Shown here: piece after piece, positions 53,840 to 63,807 of the stretch | Layout of the letters: every line of letters begins with the position of its first letter | How positions within the stretch are numbered: the first letter of the stretch is position 1 | NCBI RefSeq assembly: GCF_025971925.1 | Contig: NZ_JAPDHV010000004.1 | Span: 338,111 to 402,110 of the forward strand | Length of the DNA: 64,000 nt | Direction: 5' to 3' | From: Chryseobacterium oryctis | GTDB taxonomy: Bacteria; Bacteroidota; Bacteroidia; Flavobacteriales; Weeksellaceae | Made by a program: the position numbers and the translations under genes | The notes under the pieces: generated by a model | Told to the model about the DNA's origin: nothing | Databases searched by the model: none | The model's input: only the letters and a program-made list of their open reading frames with translations

Positions 53840-53868
53840 AATGCCTGAATTATTATAATTTAGGCATT
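53840..53868. terminator. Bidirectional terminator
   Basis: AATGCCTGAATT pairs with AATTTAGGCATT (one mismatch/G-U) around an AT loop, between the peroxidase gene and the convergent NAD(P)-binding gene; it overlaps the latter's stop. Confidence 0.65.
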
Positions 53869-54516
53869 ACTTTTTTCTGCAAAACAAAAAATATTGCCCA
53901 ACTTTATACTTGAATAGCCATTACTTTTTATTTTTGAAGAATTAATCATTGCTCTTGCCAAAATATCGGTAGGAAGTGGTCTTTGGCTTTCTAAAAGTCC
54001 TATTTTGTTGGCAAATTTTATAATTCGGCTTCCTAAAACTTCACCTTTTCTATCAGAGTTCTTTCTTTCCAACATTCCGGGTTTGAAAATGGTAATTTTA
54101 TTGAAATGTAACTGTTTTACAGCTTCTTCCAATTCACCCTTCATTTTTGAGTAAAAAACCTTAGACTTTGGATTGGCTCCATAGGCAGAAACCAAGATGT
54201 AATCTTCTACATTGTTATTTTTGGCAGCTTTGGCAAATTCATATTGATAATTGAAGTCCACTTTTTTCTGGGCTTCTTTGCTTCCTGCATTTTTTAAGGT
54301 AGTTCCAAGGCATGAAAAAGCAACATCGCCTTTTACTTCGTCTTTCCATTCTTCAGGTTTGTCAAAATTGACAACATGAATATTTAATTTATCATTTTGA
54401 ATATCAATAGGTTTTCTTACAAAAATGTCTACTTCATCAAAATCTTTATCATTCAATAATTGATTAACCAAATCCTTTCCTGTAGCACCTGTAGCACCAA
54501 TAACTAGAGCTTTCAT
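53860..54516 (-). CDS. NAD(P)H-binding protein (HTATIP2/Oxidoreductase HTATIP2-like)
   Basis: Rossmann protein of 218 residues, an atypical extended SDR. 'ALVIGATGATGKDLVNQLL' is the glycine-rich cofactor loop at the N-terminus; 'DVAFSCLGTTLKNAGS', 'YILVSAYGANPKSKVFYSKMKGELEEAV' contains the YxxxK-like pair. Relatives include the HTATIP2/TIP30-like and NmrA-like proteins, mostly of unknown substrate. The N-terminus faces the MmcQ gene (divergent). Confidence 0.85.
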   Translation of the reverse strand: MKALVIGATGATGKDLVNQLLNDKDFDEVDIFVRKPIDIQNDKLNIHVVNFDKPEEWKDEVKGDVAFSCLGTTLKNAGSKEAQKKVDFNYQYEFAKAAKNNNVEDYILVSAYGANPKSKVFYSKMKGELEEAVKQLHFNKITIFKPGMLERKNSDRKGEVLGSRIIKFANKIGLLESQRPLPTDILARAMINSSKIKSNGYSSIKLGNIFCFAEKSNA

Positions 54517-54558
54517 AATAAAATAATTTGTGAATGAATTTATGCTTATTAAATTTAC

Positions 54559-54566
54559 TAAATTTG
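54559..54566 (+). promoter_or_regulatory. -7 element for the MmcQ/YjbR gene
   Basis: TAAATTTG, 34 nt before the ATG at 54601. Confidence 0.45.
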
Positions 54567-54600
54567 AATTGAAGTAAAAAATATTATTTATTCATAAATT

Positions 54601-54954
54601 ATGGATGCTAACGAAATTCTAGATTATTGTCTTGCGAAAAAAGGAGTTACAGAAACTTTTCCTTTCGACAATGAAACGCTTGTGATGAAAGTAGGAAGTA
54701 AAATGTTTCTTTTGATGCCTTTGGAAAAGCAACCTCTTTCAATAAATGTAAAGACAGATCCTGAATGGAGTGCTGAATTGCGGGAACAATTTCCTCAAAT
54801 TACAGGTGCATTTCATATGAATAAAACCCATTGGAACTCTGTAATGGTTGACGGATTGAAAAGAGATTTGATTCTAAAACTTATAGATCAATCCTATGAA
54901 TTGGTTTTTAATTCTTTAACAAAAAAAGCGAAAGAAGAGATTATGAATGGTTAA
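54601..54954 (+). CDS. MmcQ/YjbR family DNA-binding protein
   Basis: Small cytosolic protein of 117 residues with the CyaY-like fold typical of the YjbR family: 'MDANEILDYCLAKKGVTETFPFDNETLVMKVGSKMFLLMPL', 'SINVKTDPEWSAELREQFPQI', 'HWNSVMVDG' and 'LIDQSYELVFNSLTKK'. Its biological role is unknown. The last 4 nt overlap the 3' end of the minus-strand ribF. Confidence 0.9.
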   Translation: MDANEILDYCLAKKGVTETFPFDNETLVMKVGSKMFLLMPLEKQPLSINVKTDPEWSAELREQFPQITGAFHMNKTHWNSVMVDGLKRDLILKLIDQSYELVFNSLTKKAKEEIMNG

Positions 54955-55871
54955 AAATTAAACTGTTCAGTGAGTCTTTTATCCTCATCAAGTCTTTCAA
55001 TCAGTTTTTCAAGTCCTTCAAATTTAATCTCATCATGAAGAAAATCCCTGAATTTTACAGTGATATTTTCGTCATAAATATCTCCGTCAAAATCAAGAAT
55101 GTAAACTTCGGTTGTTAACTTTTCTCCATTTACAGTTGGGTTGGTACCAACACTTAGCATTCCTTTATATTGCTTTCTTTTTATATAAACTTCAACAATA
55201 TAAGCTCCTTTTTTAGGTAAAAGCTTAATAGAATCTGTTTCTATATTGGCTGTAGGATAACCTATTGTTCGTCCGATTTTCTTACCATGAACTACCGTTC
55301 CCGAAAGAGAGTAGGAGTAACCCAACATTTCGTTCGCTTCTTTTACATTTCCTGTTAAAAGGGCAGTACGGATTTTTGTTGAACTGATATTATTCTCATG
55401 AATATTAATGGCTTCCATTTGCTCAACTTCAAAATCTAACTCTTTTGAAAGTTTTTGAAGTAGCTCAAAGTTCCCGCTTTTGTTTTTTCCAAAAGAATGA
55501 TCATAGCCAATAATTAAATATTTTATATTTAATTTATCAATTAAAATTTGGCGAACAAATTCCTCTCCCGTAAGATTTCTAAATTCTTCATCAAATTCCT
55601 TTAAGAATAAATTATCGATGTTGTATTTCTCCATCAAGAATTTTTTTTCTTCTATAGTATTTAGAAGTTTTAAATCTTCTTTAGGATTAAAAACGAATCT
55701 TGGATGTGGCCAAAAAGTAAGAATAGCTGTATCTAAATCATTCTCAGAACCTATTTTTATAAGTTCATCAATGATACTTTTATGCCCAAGATGTACCCCG
55801 TCAAACATACCTAAAGATAATGCTAAAGGCTTTTGAGAGGAATAATCTTTGAAATTCTTGAAAACTTTCAA
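54951..55871 (-). CDS. ribF: Bifunctional riboflavin kinase / FAD synthetase
   Basis: Makes FMN from riboflavin and FAD from FMN. At 306 residues, the N-terminal nucleotidyl transferase domain contains 'LSLGMFDGVHLGHKSIIDEL' with the HxGH motif and 'NISSTKIRTAL', and the C-terminal flavokinase domain 'GTVVHGKKIGRTIGYPTANIE' plus 'GVKLTTEVYILDFDGDIYDENI'-like sequence. The start codon is TTG (ending at 55871); no in-frame ATG lies between the promoter and the HxGH motif apart from an internal Met. Convergent with the MmcQ gene, overlapping 4 nt. Confidence 0.94.
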   Translation of the reverse strand: MKVFKNFKDYSSQKPLALSLGMFDGVHLGHKSIIDELIKIGSENDLDTAILTFWPHPRFVFNPKEDLKLLNTIEEKKFLMEKYNIDNLFLKEFDEEFRNLTGEEFVRQILIDKLNIKYLIIGYDHSFGKNKSGNFELLQKLSKELDFEVEQMEAINIHENNISSTKIRTALLTGNVKEANEMLGYSYSLSGTVVHGKKIGRTIGYPTANIETDSIKLLPKKGAYIVEVYIKRKQYKGMLSVGTNPTVNGEKLTTEVYILDFDGDIYDENITVKFRDFLHDEIKFEGLEKLIERLDEDKRLTEQFNF

Positions 55872-55891
55872 AACTGAAAAAAATTTGACTG

Positions 55892-55899
55892 CAAATATA
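55892..55899 (-). promoter_or_regulatory. -7 element for ribF
   Basis: TATATTTG on the minus strand, 20 nt before the TTG start. Confidence 0.55.
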
Positions 55900-56121
55900 A
55901 AACCTTTAAAATTATTTGTTATAGTATAATCTGTGTTATTTTAAATTATAACTATTATTTTACTCTAATCCCTGTATTACAAGAGTGTTTAAGGCATTTA
56001 TTATTCAATAGTAAATGTGCTGAATGTCTATTTTTGAATTTCTCTTTTAGTTTTAAAAAAGAGATTAAGTGTTTTTATTTCAAATTTGTTAAAAGCATGA
56101 TAAAAATCTTTTTTTTACTAA

Positions 56122-57680
<1,559 letters not shown>

Positions 57681-57696
57681 TTTTTTAACGCTTTAT

Positions 57697-57724
57697 GCCT
57701 AAAGCTTAAAGCCTAAAGCCTAAA
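57697..57724 (+). repeat. Four tandem heptamers before atpC
   Basis: GCCTAAA, GCTTAAA, GCCTAAA, GCCTAAA in direct succession, ending 3 nt before the ATG of atpC. The first atpC codon follows the repeat. Such a tract can gain or lose units by slippage. Confidence 0.75.
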
Positions 57725-57727
57725 AAA

Positions 57728-58009
57728 ATGAATATAAAAATTTTAACACCAGAATACGTAGTTTTTGAAGGAGAAGTAAGCTCTGTATTATTGCCTGGAA
57801 AAAATGGTGAATTTCACATCATGAAAAACCACGCAGGAATCGTTTCTTCTTTAATTGGTGGTAAAGTAAAATTATATGCTAATTCTATTGATGATGCATA
57901 TGCAAAATACTTTACTAAAGAAAATGAAAAAGATTCTGTTTTTTCTTATCCTATCAAAAGCGGTGTTGTAGAATTTAATAATAATAAAGGAATTATCCTT
58001 TGTGAATAA
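57728..58009 (+). CDS. atpC: ATP synthase F1 subunit epsilon
   Basis: Rotor subunit of F1, 93 residues, which is the short version with only the N-terminal beta-sandwich ('MNIKILTPEYVVFEGEVSSVLLPGKNGEFHIMKNHAGIVSSLIGGKVKLYA'). The C-terminal helical inhibitor hairpin found in ~135-residue forms is absent, which is usual in Bacteroidota. It lies 47 nt after atpD with a tandem repeat in between. Confidence 0.92.
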   Translation: MNIKILTPEYVVFEGEVSSVLLPGKNGEFHIMKNHAGIVSSLIGGKVKLYANSIDDAYAKYFTKENEKDSVFSYPIKSGVVEFNNNKGIILCE

Positions 58010-58039
58010 TTAAATGAAAAGCTAAATATATTTTCAAGA

Positions 58040-58068
58040 AAGTGTAACTTTGGTTACACTTTTTTTAT
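58040..58068 (+). terminator. Rho-independent terminator after atpC
   Basis: AAGTGTAAC pairs perfectly with GTTACACTT around TTTG, followed by six T. Confidence 0.9.
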
Positions 58069-58089
58069 GTCATGTAAGAATCTGATTTT

Positions 58090-58863
58090 ATGGGGAAAGG
58101 TTTAATCATATTATTTACAGTTTTCGGGTTTCTATTAAATGCTCAGAATTTTAAAGTTAAAAGAGGTATTATAACTCTCGATGGAGCACATGTTGCAAAA
58201 ATTTCAAACAAATCAAGTGTTTACACTTTTATGGATTTGAAAGAAACCCCTATTTATACAGTTGAATTTATAGATAAAAGTATAGTAGATTCTGTAAGAG
58301 ACAGTTATATAAGATTAAATAGAATTTATAATCAGGAAAAGACTATAGAATTAGATTATATTTCTCCCTCGGCATTTTCTGGTGAAGAAAAATCAGCGGT
58401 TTATACCTCTATAAAAGATTTAAAGATTATTGATAACAGAGGTATCAACATTAAAAATTTGGATGACCTTTTCAAAAATACTCCAAAAAGAAAGTTAGAT
58501 ACTAAGACAAAGGATGCTTATATTACCAAAAGCAAAATTGATAAACTTAATATTACTGTAAATAATGTTGGTGAAATTTTAAGTAACGGAATTCCTGTGG
58601 GATATTTTGTAAACTTACCTGTTAGTTTTGGTTCTGATGATAAAATTACCGAAAAGACATTTATTGATATTGAGATTTATGATGCAAAAAGTAAATTTAT
58701 AGGGAAATATATTACAACTACTAAGCAATTAAAAACAGCTGGCGGAAAAACTTTTACTATTTATAGAGAAATGTCGGGACGAGCATCAGTTTTAAAATTT
58801 CCCACATATAAAGCAATTGCAGAAAGAATGGCAATTTTAGACCCCAATTTTATTAAAATATAA
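58090..58863 (+). CDS. Secreted hypothetical protein
   Basis: Not recognised. 257 residues with a signal peptide ('MGKGLIILFTVFGFLLNAQ'). The rest is Lys/Ile/Asp rich, with beta-like repeats ('KVKRGIITLDGAHVAKISNK', 'ELDYISPSAFSGEEKS', 'IDIEIYDAKSKFIGKYITTTKQLK') and no Cys. No domain is clear. Periplasmic or surface location likely. Confidence 0.65.
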   Translation: MGKGLIILFTVFGFLLNAQNFKVKRGIITLDGAHVAKISNKSSVYTFMDLKETPIYTVEFIDKSIVDSVRDSYIRLNRIYNQEKTIELDYISPSAFSGEEKSAVYTSIKDLKIIDNRGINIKNLDDLFKNTPKRKLDTKTKDAYITKSKIDKLNITVNNVGEILSNGIPVGYFVNLPVSFGSDDKITEKTFIDIEIYDAKSKFIGKYITTTKQLKTAGGKTFTIYREMSGRASVLKFPTYKAIAERMAILDPNFIKI

Positions 58864-58884
58864 TTTATTATAAATTAAGTAAAT

Positions 58885-58918
58885 AAAAAACCTCAGAAAT
58901 CATTTCTGAGGTTTTTTT
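58885..58918. terminator. Bidirectional terminator
   Basis: AACCTCAGAAAT pairs with ATTTCTGAGGTT, flanked by A and T tracts; ends the hypothetical gene and the convergent AraC gene (stop at 58900). Confidence 0.85.
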
Positions 58919-59886
58919 GTTTCAGGTTGTATATTTTCTTTTAGATTTTGAATATATTCTGTAGGAGTAACACCTTCAAAATCTTTAAAAACTTTATTAA
59001 ATGTAGATTGGTTTTTATATCCAGCTTGTGTATAAAGATAGGTAAGTTTATAACGATCATAATCGTCATTCTGCATAAGCTTTTTAATATACTCTATCCT
59101 ATATTTATTTAAAAATGTATTAAAATTTGAACCGGCAATCAAATTGAGTGTACGTGAAACGTATGAAACATTTGTATCTAATGCTTCTGCTAGTTTAGAT
59201 ATTGTAAAGTTAGAATTCAAATAAATATTATCATTTTCAAATAGAAAGATAATCTCATTATAAATCTTATTATAGGTTGGGTACAAATTTGAAGTATCAG
59301 AGTTGCTAATACTAGTATTATTTTCGTTAATATCTGATATTCCTTTAAAGTTATCTTTTAGATCAGTTAAAGTAATTTGATGTTTATAATATAAGAAAAA
59401 TGAAATAAGATAAATTACGGATAATAAAGTAAATATGTTTATTATAAATAAATTATTTTGTGAAATTTCTAAACGTGGAACTTCAAACCATTGGTTAGCA
59501 AAAAATGTAATTAAAACAAGAAAAGTTATATAAATTGACCAATAAACAGCAGATCTTATCGTAAAAAAATGGTGTGCAGCAATAGGAAAAACAAGATACC
59601 ATATAAGAGATAGAGGACTGTGATTCCAAAATAATATTAAAATGCAATATATGAATATCGATGAAGCTATCATATATGGTGTAATAAATAACCTAATAAT
59701 ACTATATTTTATATTATAGATGAATATTGCAATGATAATATTTATAATAAGATCTACTAATGTAAAAATTATTAGTTCTTCCCTCATGTTAATATAAAAA
59801 AATAAACATAAAAGGATTATTGTTATAATGATGTATGAGAATATAAAATTGACAATAGATTTTTTATATATATCAGATTTAAGCAT
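58900..59886 (-). CDS. Membrane-bound AraC-family transcriptional regulator
   Basis: A 328-residue regulator. The N-terminal ~175 residues hold about six hydrophobic segments with very short loops ('YKKSIVNFIFSYIIITIILLCLFFYINM', 'LSLIWYLVFPIAAHHFFTIRSAVYWSIYITFLVLITFFA'). The C-terminal ~105 residues are an AraC-type double HTH: 'NSNFTISKLAEALDTNVSYVSRTLNLIAGSNFNTFLNKYRIEYIKKLM' and 'YLYTQAGYKNQSTFNKVFKDFEGVTPTEYIQNL'. The DNA-binding part would face the cytoplasm. It is divergent from the secreted protein at 60292, a possible target. Confidence 0.85.
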   Translation of the reverse strand: MLKSDIYKKSIVNFIFSYIIITIILLCLFFYINMREELIIFTLVDLIINIIIAIFIYNIKYSIIRLFITPYMIASSIFIYCILILFWNHSPLSLIWYLVFPIAAHHFFTIRSAVYWSIYITFLVLITFFANQWFEVPRLEISQNNLFIINIFTLLSVIYLISFFLYYKHQITLTDLKDNFKGISDINENNTSISNSDTSNLYPTYNKIYNEIIFLFENDNIYLNSNFTISKLAEALDTNVSYVSRTLNLIAGSNFNTFLNKYRIEYIKKLMQNDDYDRYKLTYLYTQAGYKNQSTFNKVFKDFEGVTPTEYIQNLKENIQPETKKPQK

Positions 59887-60291
59887 CTTAATATTTTAAC
59901 GCAAAATAACGCTTTTTACTTTTTATTATTAACAAAATCAAAATTATTTTTTTTCTGTTTTTACGTATTATGTAAATGTATTTTTTATCTATCTGATTAT
60001 TAGCATTTTATATGTATTAGTAAATGACAGTATTACATTTATGAGATATGTTTTTGCTTTAATCTTTACTATAATTTTGCGACAAGAAAAATAAGATTTT
60101 ACTTCTTTAATAAATATTCAGTAAATAAATTAAATATAAATACAAGATGGATTGAGTTGAAATTTTTGTTTTTTTAATTCTTTAATAATTAATTATAGAT
60201 GTTTTTTCGTTAAAAAATCTTCTGAATTTATAAAACATACTTTCTCTTCAATTTTGCAAAATTTTAATATTAAATATTATATAAACAAACA
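59887..60291. other. 405-bp non-coding divergent region
   Basis: AT-rich region between the AraC regulator and the secreted protein gene. A possible TTTTTG (60051-60056) and TAATTTTG (60072-60079) could start a ~200-nt leader. A second candidate is the stretch ending TCAATTTTG near 60257. I see no gene or strong hairpin. Confidence 0.45.
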
Positions 60292-61455
60292 ATGAGAAAA
60301 AAAACTTACATTATCACACTCTTTTTGGCAATTTCGAAACTTTCGGCTCAACATGTCGGAATAAATACTACAACTCCTGATACTTCTTCTGTATTGGATA
60401 TTGTTTCAAATAGTAAAGGACTTTTAGCCCCAAGAGTTAGTCTGGATTCTTCAACAATGGATTTAGATGGAAACCCTGGTCAAGCAGAAGGATTGTTGGT
60501 CTATAATACAGGAACAGTATTACCCAAAGGATATTACTTTTGGAATGGAACTGAATGGAGAACTATAGATAACTCTACTTCGATAGCACCTTCAGTTGCT
60601 GGTATTGATTGTACAACAGCGATACTTAGTCCATCTACATATACAGCTGGTACACCTTTTACGGGTATTATGAAAGTTTCGTATACTGGCGGTAATGGAG
60701 GTAATTATTCTGGAGGTTCAACCATAACTGTTAATGGTTTAGATTTTAAGCTGCAAGGTGGGCAATTAGCAGTTGGGACTGGAGAACTAATTTTTAATGT
60801 CACAGGAACTCCTACAATTACGTCTCCTATATCAACAACTGTACCTATAAACAGTACAAGCGTATCATTTTTTTCAGGAAGTTGTAATGCTGTAATTGGA
60901 GGACAAGATACAGCAGAGATAAAAACAGTAGCAACGATGGGACCATTACGCTTAACAAATGACCCAGCTGCAGGATATGACAGAATTTTAACAACACCTG
61001 ATGGAAAATTCTCAGTTAGGGTAGTAGTTTCTGCTACGGCTCCTAACAATGGTTTTGATTTAGCAGATTTACAAATAAGAAGTAATTCTGGGACTCCAAC
61101 AATTATGTGGAATGCAGGTATTGAATATGTATCTAATGGTCAGTTTGTTAACGGAAATAATGGAATGACTTTTCCTGCACAAGGAGTTTGGTATGGAAAC
61201 TCTGGAGGTAACGGAACAACTATGGGAAGTACTATTACTAATGCGTGGGGAGATCCAGATGTTTATTATAACTCTCCAGAATATAGAAGATATACCTGGA
61301 CTACAACAGATCCCTCGGATCAAACCATGTATATTCTAACTTTTATGATGGGAGCCGCAAATTTTGGTCCGGCTAATGCCACAAACTGTCCAAACGGTGT
61401 TTGTTCTACTACAAAAGCATTTCTCAAAATAGACCAAATACGTTCTATAAATTAA
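60292..61455 (+). CDS. Secreted surface protein (tail-fibre/fimbrillin-like), unknown function
   Basis: A 387-residue secreted protein: signal 'MRKKTYIITLFLAISKLSAQ'. The mature N-terminus 'HVGINTTTPDTSSVLDIVSNSKGLLAPRVSLDSSTM' is a recurring module in flavobacterial surface proteins, followed by 'NTGTVLPKGYYFWNGTEWRTI'. The rest is Gly/Thr/Asn-rich and beta-like with no catalytic motif. No T9SS domain is visible at the C-terminus, which ends 'KIDQIRSIN'. Divergent from the AraC regulator. Confidence 0.78.
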   Translation: MRKKTYIITLFLAISKLSAQHVGINTTTPDTSSVLDIVSNSKGLLAPRVSLDSSTMDLDGNPGQAEGLLVYNTGTVLPKGYYFWNGTEWRTIDNSTSIAPSVAGIDCTTAILSPSTYTAGTPFTGIMKVSYTGGNGGNYSGGSTITVNGLDFKLQGGQLAVGTGELIFNVTGTPTITSPISTTVPINSTSVSFFSGSCNAVIGGQDTAEIKTVATMGPLRLTNDPAAGYDRILTTPDGKFSVRVVVSATAPNNGFDLADLQIRSNSGTPTIMWNAGIEYVSNGQFVNGNNGMTFPAQGVWYGNSGGNGTTMGSTITNAWGDPDVYYNSPEYRRYTWTTTDPSDQTMYILTFMMGAANFGPANATNCPNGVCSTTKAFLKIDQIRSIN

Positions 61456-61467
61456 AAATGATTTTTT

Positions 61468-61510
61468 ATGTCTTATTTGTCAATAATTATTGGCAAATAA
61501 GACATTTTCT
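61468..61510. terminator. Long hairpin terminator
   Basis: ATGTCTTATTTGTCAATA pairs with TATTGGCAAATAAGACAT (one G-T) around two bases, followed by T. The stem is about 18 bp. It separates the secreted protein from the convergent radical SAM gene. Confidence 0.8.
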
Positions 61511-61589
61511 AATTTAGCGAAGATAATTGTTACCAAAATAGATTTGTAAATTCGTTGTGATCGCAAATTTTCTTTGTTACATTTTTCAT

Positions 61590-63785
61590 TTATAAATTTA
61601 AAATCACTCCATTTTCTTTCAACTGTTGCATAGGTTTTGAAAACCAGAATAATTCGAAATTTTCAAAATTTTTCTCGAAATCTAACTTAAGTTGTTGAAG
61701 TGTAATAGGTTTAGCATTTTCAAATGAGTTTTCTTCTAATATTTTTAACAACCATTCTGCTTGGCTCTGTTCAAAATCAACATCAATAATATTGGTTTTT
61801 AAATGGAATGTAAGTCGCATGTACGGGTAAATATATTTCTTTTTTGTTTTTATACGATTCTCAGCGATTACATTTTTTACTAAAAAAATGATCTTTGAAT
61901 TTCCTTTGAATTTAAAATTCTCATCTTCCAACAAACAATTGTGAATATAATCGGGATGAACTGTCGTTCTTGGAATTTTAAAATCAAACCATTCCTGAAG
62001 TGGAAGTTCAAAATTAATTCCATGCATATAATTGAACAAAGATTTTTTTAAACCAAAACTAAATTTGCTATGATTAATTCCGGTTTTGTCTGTGAAATCT
62101 ATATCGTTATTGGCAAATAAAATTTCTTGTTTGATTGGAGTAACACCAAATTCTTCAGGATTGATACCAATAGGAGAGTGTGCTGTCATTGCAAACTGAT
62201 GCCAAAAACCACTTTGTAAAATTCCCATTTCAAATAATTGGCGAACCATTTCCAAAGAATCTACAGTTTCTTGAACAGTTTGTGTAGGATATCCATACAT
62301 TAAATAGGCATGAACCATAATTCCTGATTCAGTGAAATTTCTTGTAACTTTTGCAACTTGTTCTACAGAAACTCCTTTGTCAATTAATTTTAATAATCGA
62401 TCACTTGCAACTTCAAGTCCACCAGAAACCGCAACACATCCGGAAAGTTTTAATAAAAAACATAAATCTCTTGTAAAACTTTTTTCAAATCTGATATTTG
62501 TCCACCAAGTTACAACAAGATTTCTTCTTAAAATTTCTAAAGCAACCTCTCTCATTAGAGCAGGAGGAGCGGCTTCATCTACAAAATGAAAACCTGTTTC
62601 ACCTGTTGTTCGGATCAATTCTTCCATTCTATCAACTAAAATTTTGGCAGAAATGGGTTCATAAATTTTTATATAATCTAAAGAAATATCACAAAAAGTA
62701 CATTTTCCCCAATAGCAACCATGTGCCATTGTCAACTTGTTCCATCGGCCGTCACTCCATAAACTATGCATAGGGTTAGCGATTTCAATTACTGAAATGT
62801 ATTTATCTAATTGTAAATCAGTGTAATCCGGAGTTCCGATATCAGATTGTTTATAATCTGTTTTTTTTGAGTTGTTTTTATATACAACTTCTTGATTTTC
62901 AATTAAAAATGTTCTTTTAAATTGACATTCTTCGTATTGCTCAGAATGACAAATGTGTGTGTGAAGTAGTTCGAGAGGAAGTTCACCATCATCTAAAGTA
63001 ATGAAGTCAAAAAATTCAAAAACTCTTTTATCCTTTAAATCTCTCAATTCAGTATTGGGAAAACCACCTCCCATGGCTGTTTTGATGTGAGGAAAATTTT
63101 CTTTTATAAACTGTGCGCATCTAAAACCTGAGTATAAATTTCCTGGAAACGGAATTGAAAAACAAATTAATTTAGGTTGTAATAATTCAATTTTTTGTTG
63201 GAGAATTTTTAATGTTATATTATCAATAAATGATTTTTTCTCGGATAGTTTTGAATATAATTCATCAAACGAATTAGCACTTTTTCCTAATCTTTCGGCA
63301 TATCTGCTAAAGCCGAAATCAGGATCGATGTTTTCAACTATAAAATCAGACAAATCTTCTAAATATAAGGTAGCCAAATGTTTAGCTTTGTCTTGGAGTC
63401 CCATATTTCCGAAAGCAAATTCCATGTCATCAAGCTGATTGAATCGGGATGCTTCGGGAAGAAAATTCATGCTGCAAATTTGTCTTGCTAATGTGGGATT
63501 TTTACCTTGAAGGAAAAGAATTACCTGATCAATTGTTTTAATATATTCATTTCTTAAAGTGAAAATTCTTTGTGAATTTTCTGAAATGTTTTGAGTGACA
63601 ATTTTTTTATTAAAAACTTCTTGAATCCCTTTCTTTGAAAATAATTCTAAAATTACTTCAATACCTAAATCTATCTGATAGCTAGATATATTTTTAGTAT
63701 TCAAGAATCCTTTAATGTAGGCTGTAGCCGGATAAGGTGTATTTAGCTGGGTAAAGGGTGGGGTTATAAGAAGTAGATCTTTCAA
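61590..63785 (-). CDS. B12-binding-domain radical SAM protein
   Basis: A 731-residue protein. The N-terminal ~260 residues resemble a cobalamin-binding Rossmann part ('LLLITPPFTQLNTPYPATAYIKGFL', 'FPHIKTAMGGGFPNTEL'). The radical SAM core starts at 'MAHGCYWGKCTFC'; cluster Cys are 357, 362 and 365, so the spacing is CX4CX2C rather than CX3CX2C. 'GFHFVDEAAPPALMREVALEIL' and 'VSGGLEVASDRLLKLIDKGV' follow. The C-terminal part is unrecognised. Substrate unknown; some relatives methylate or modify lipids and cofactors. The start codon is TTG, just after a -7 element. Confidence 0.82.
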   Translation of the reverse strand: MKDLLLITPPFTQLNTPYPATAYIKGFLNTKNISSYQIDLGIEVILELFSKKGIQEVFNKKIVTQNISENSQRIFTLRNEYIKTIDQVILFLQGKNPTLARQICSMNFLPEASRFNQLDDMEFAFGNMGLQDKAKHLATLYLEDLSDFIVENIDPDFGFSRYAERLGKSANSFDELYSKLSEKKSFIDNITLKILQQKIELLQPKLICFSIPFPGNLYSGFRCAQFIKENFPHIKTAMGGGFPNTELRDLKDKRVFEFFDFITLDDGELPLELLHTHICHSEQYEECQFKRTFLIENQEVVYKNNSKKTDYKQSDIGTPDYTDLQLDKYISVIEIANPMHSLWSDGRWNKLTMAHGCYWGKCTFCDISLDYIKIYEPISAKILVDRMEELIRTTGETGFHFVDEAAPPALMREVALEILRRNLVVTWWTNIRFEKSFTRDLCFLLKLSGCVAVSGGLEVASDRLLKLIDKGVSVEQVAKVTRNFTESGIMVHAYLMYGYPTQTVQETVDSLEMVRQLFEMGILQSGFWHQFAMTAHSPIGINPEEFGVTPIKQEILFANNDIDFTDKTGINHSKFSFGLKKSLFNYMHGINFELPLQEWFDFKIPRTTVHPDYIHNCLLEDENFKFKGNSKIIFLVKNVIAENRIKTKKKYIYPYMRLTFHLKTNIIDVDFEQSQAEWLLKILEENSFENAKPITLQQLKLDFEKNFENFELFWFSKPMQQLKENGVILNL

Positions 63786-63799
63786 AAGAGAAATTTTTG

Positions 63800-63807
63800 C
63801 AAATTTA
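63800..63807 (-). promoter_or_regulatory. -7 element for the radical SAM gene
   Basis: TAAATTTG on the minus strand, 14 nt before the TTG start. Confidence 0.5.
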
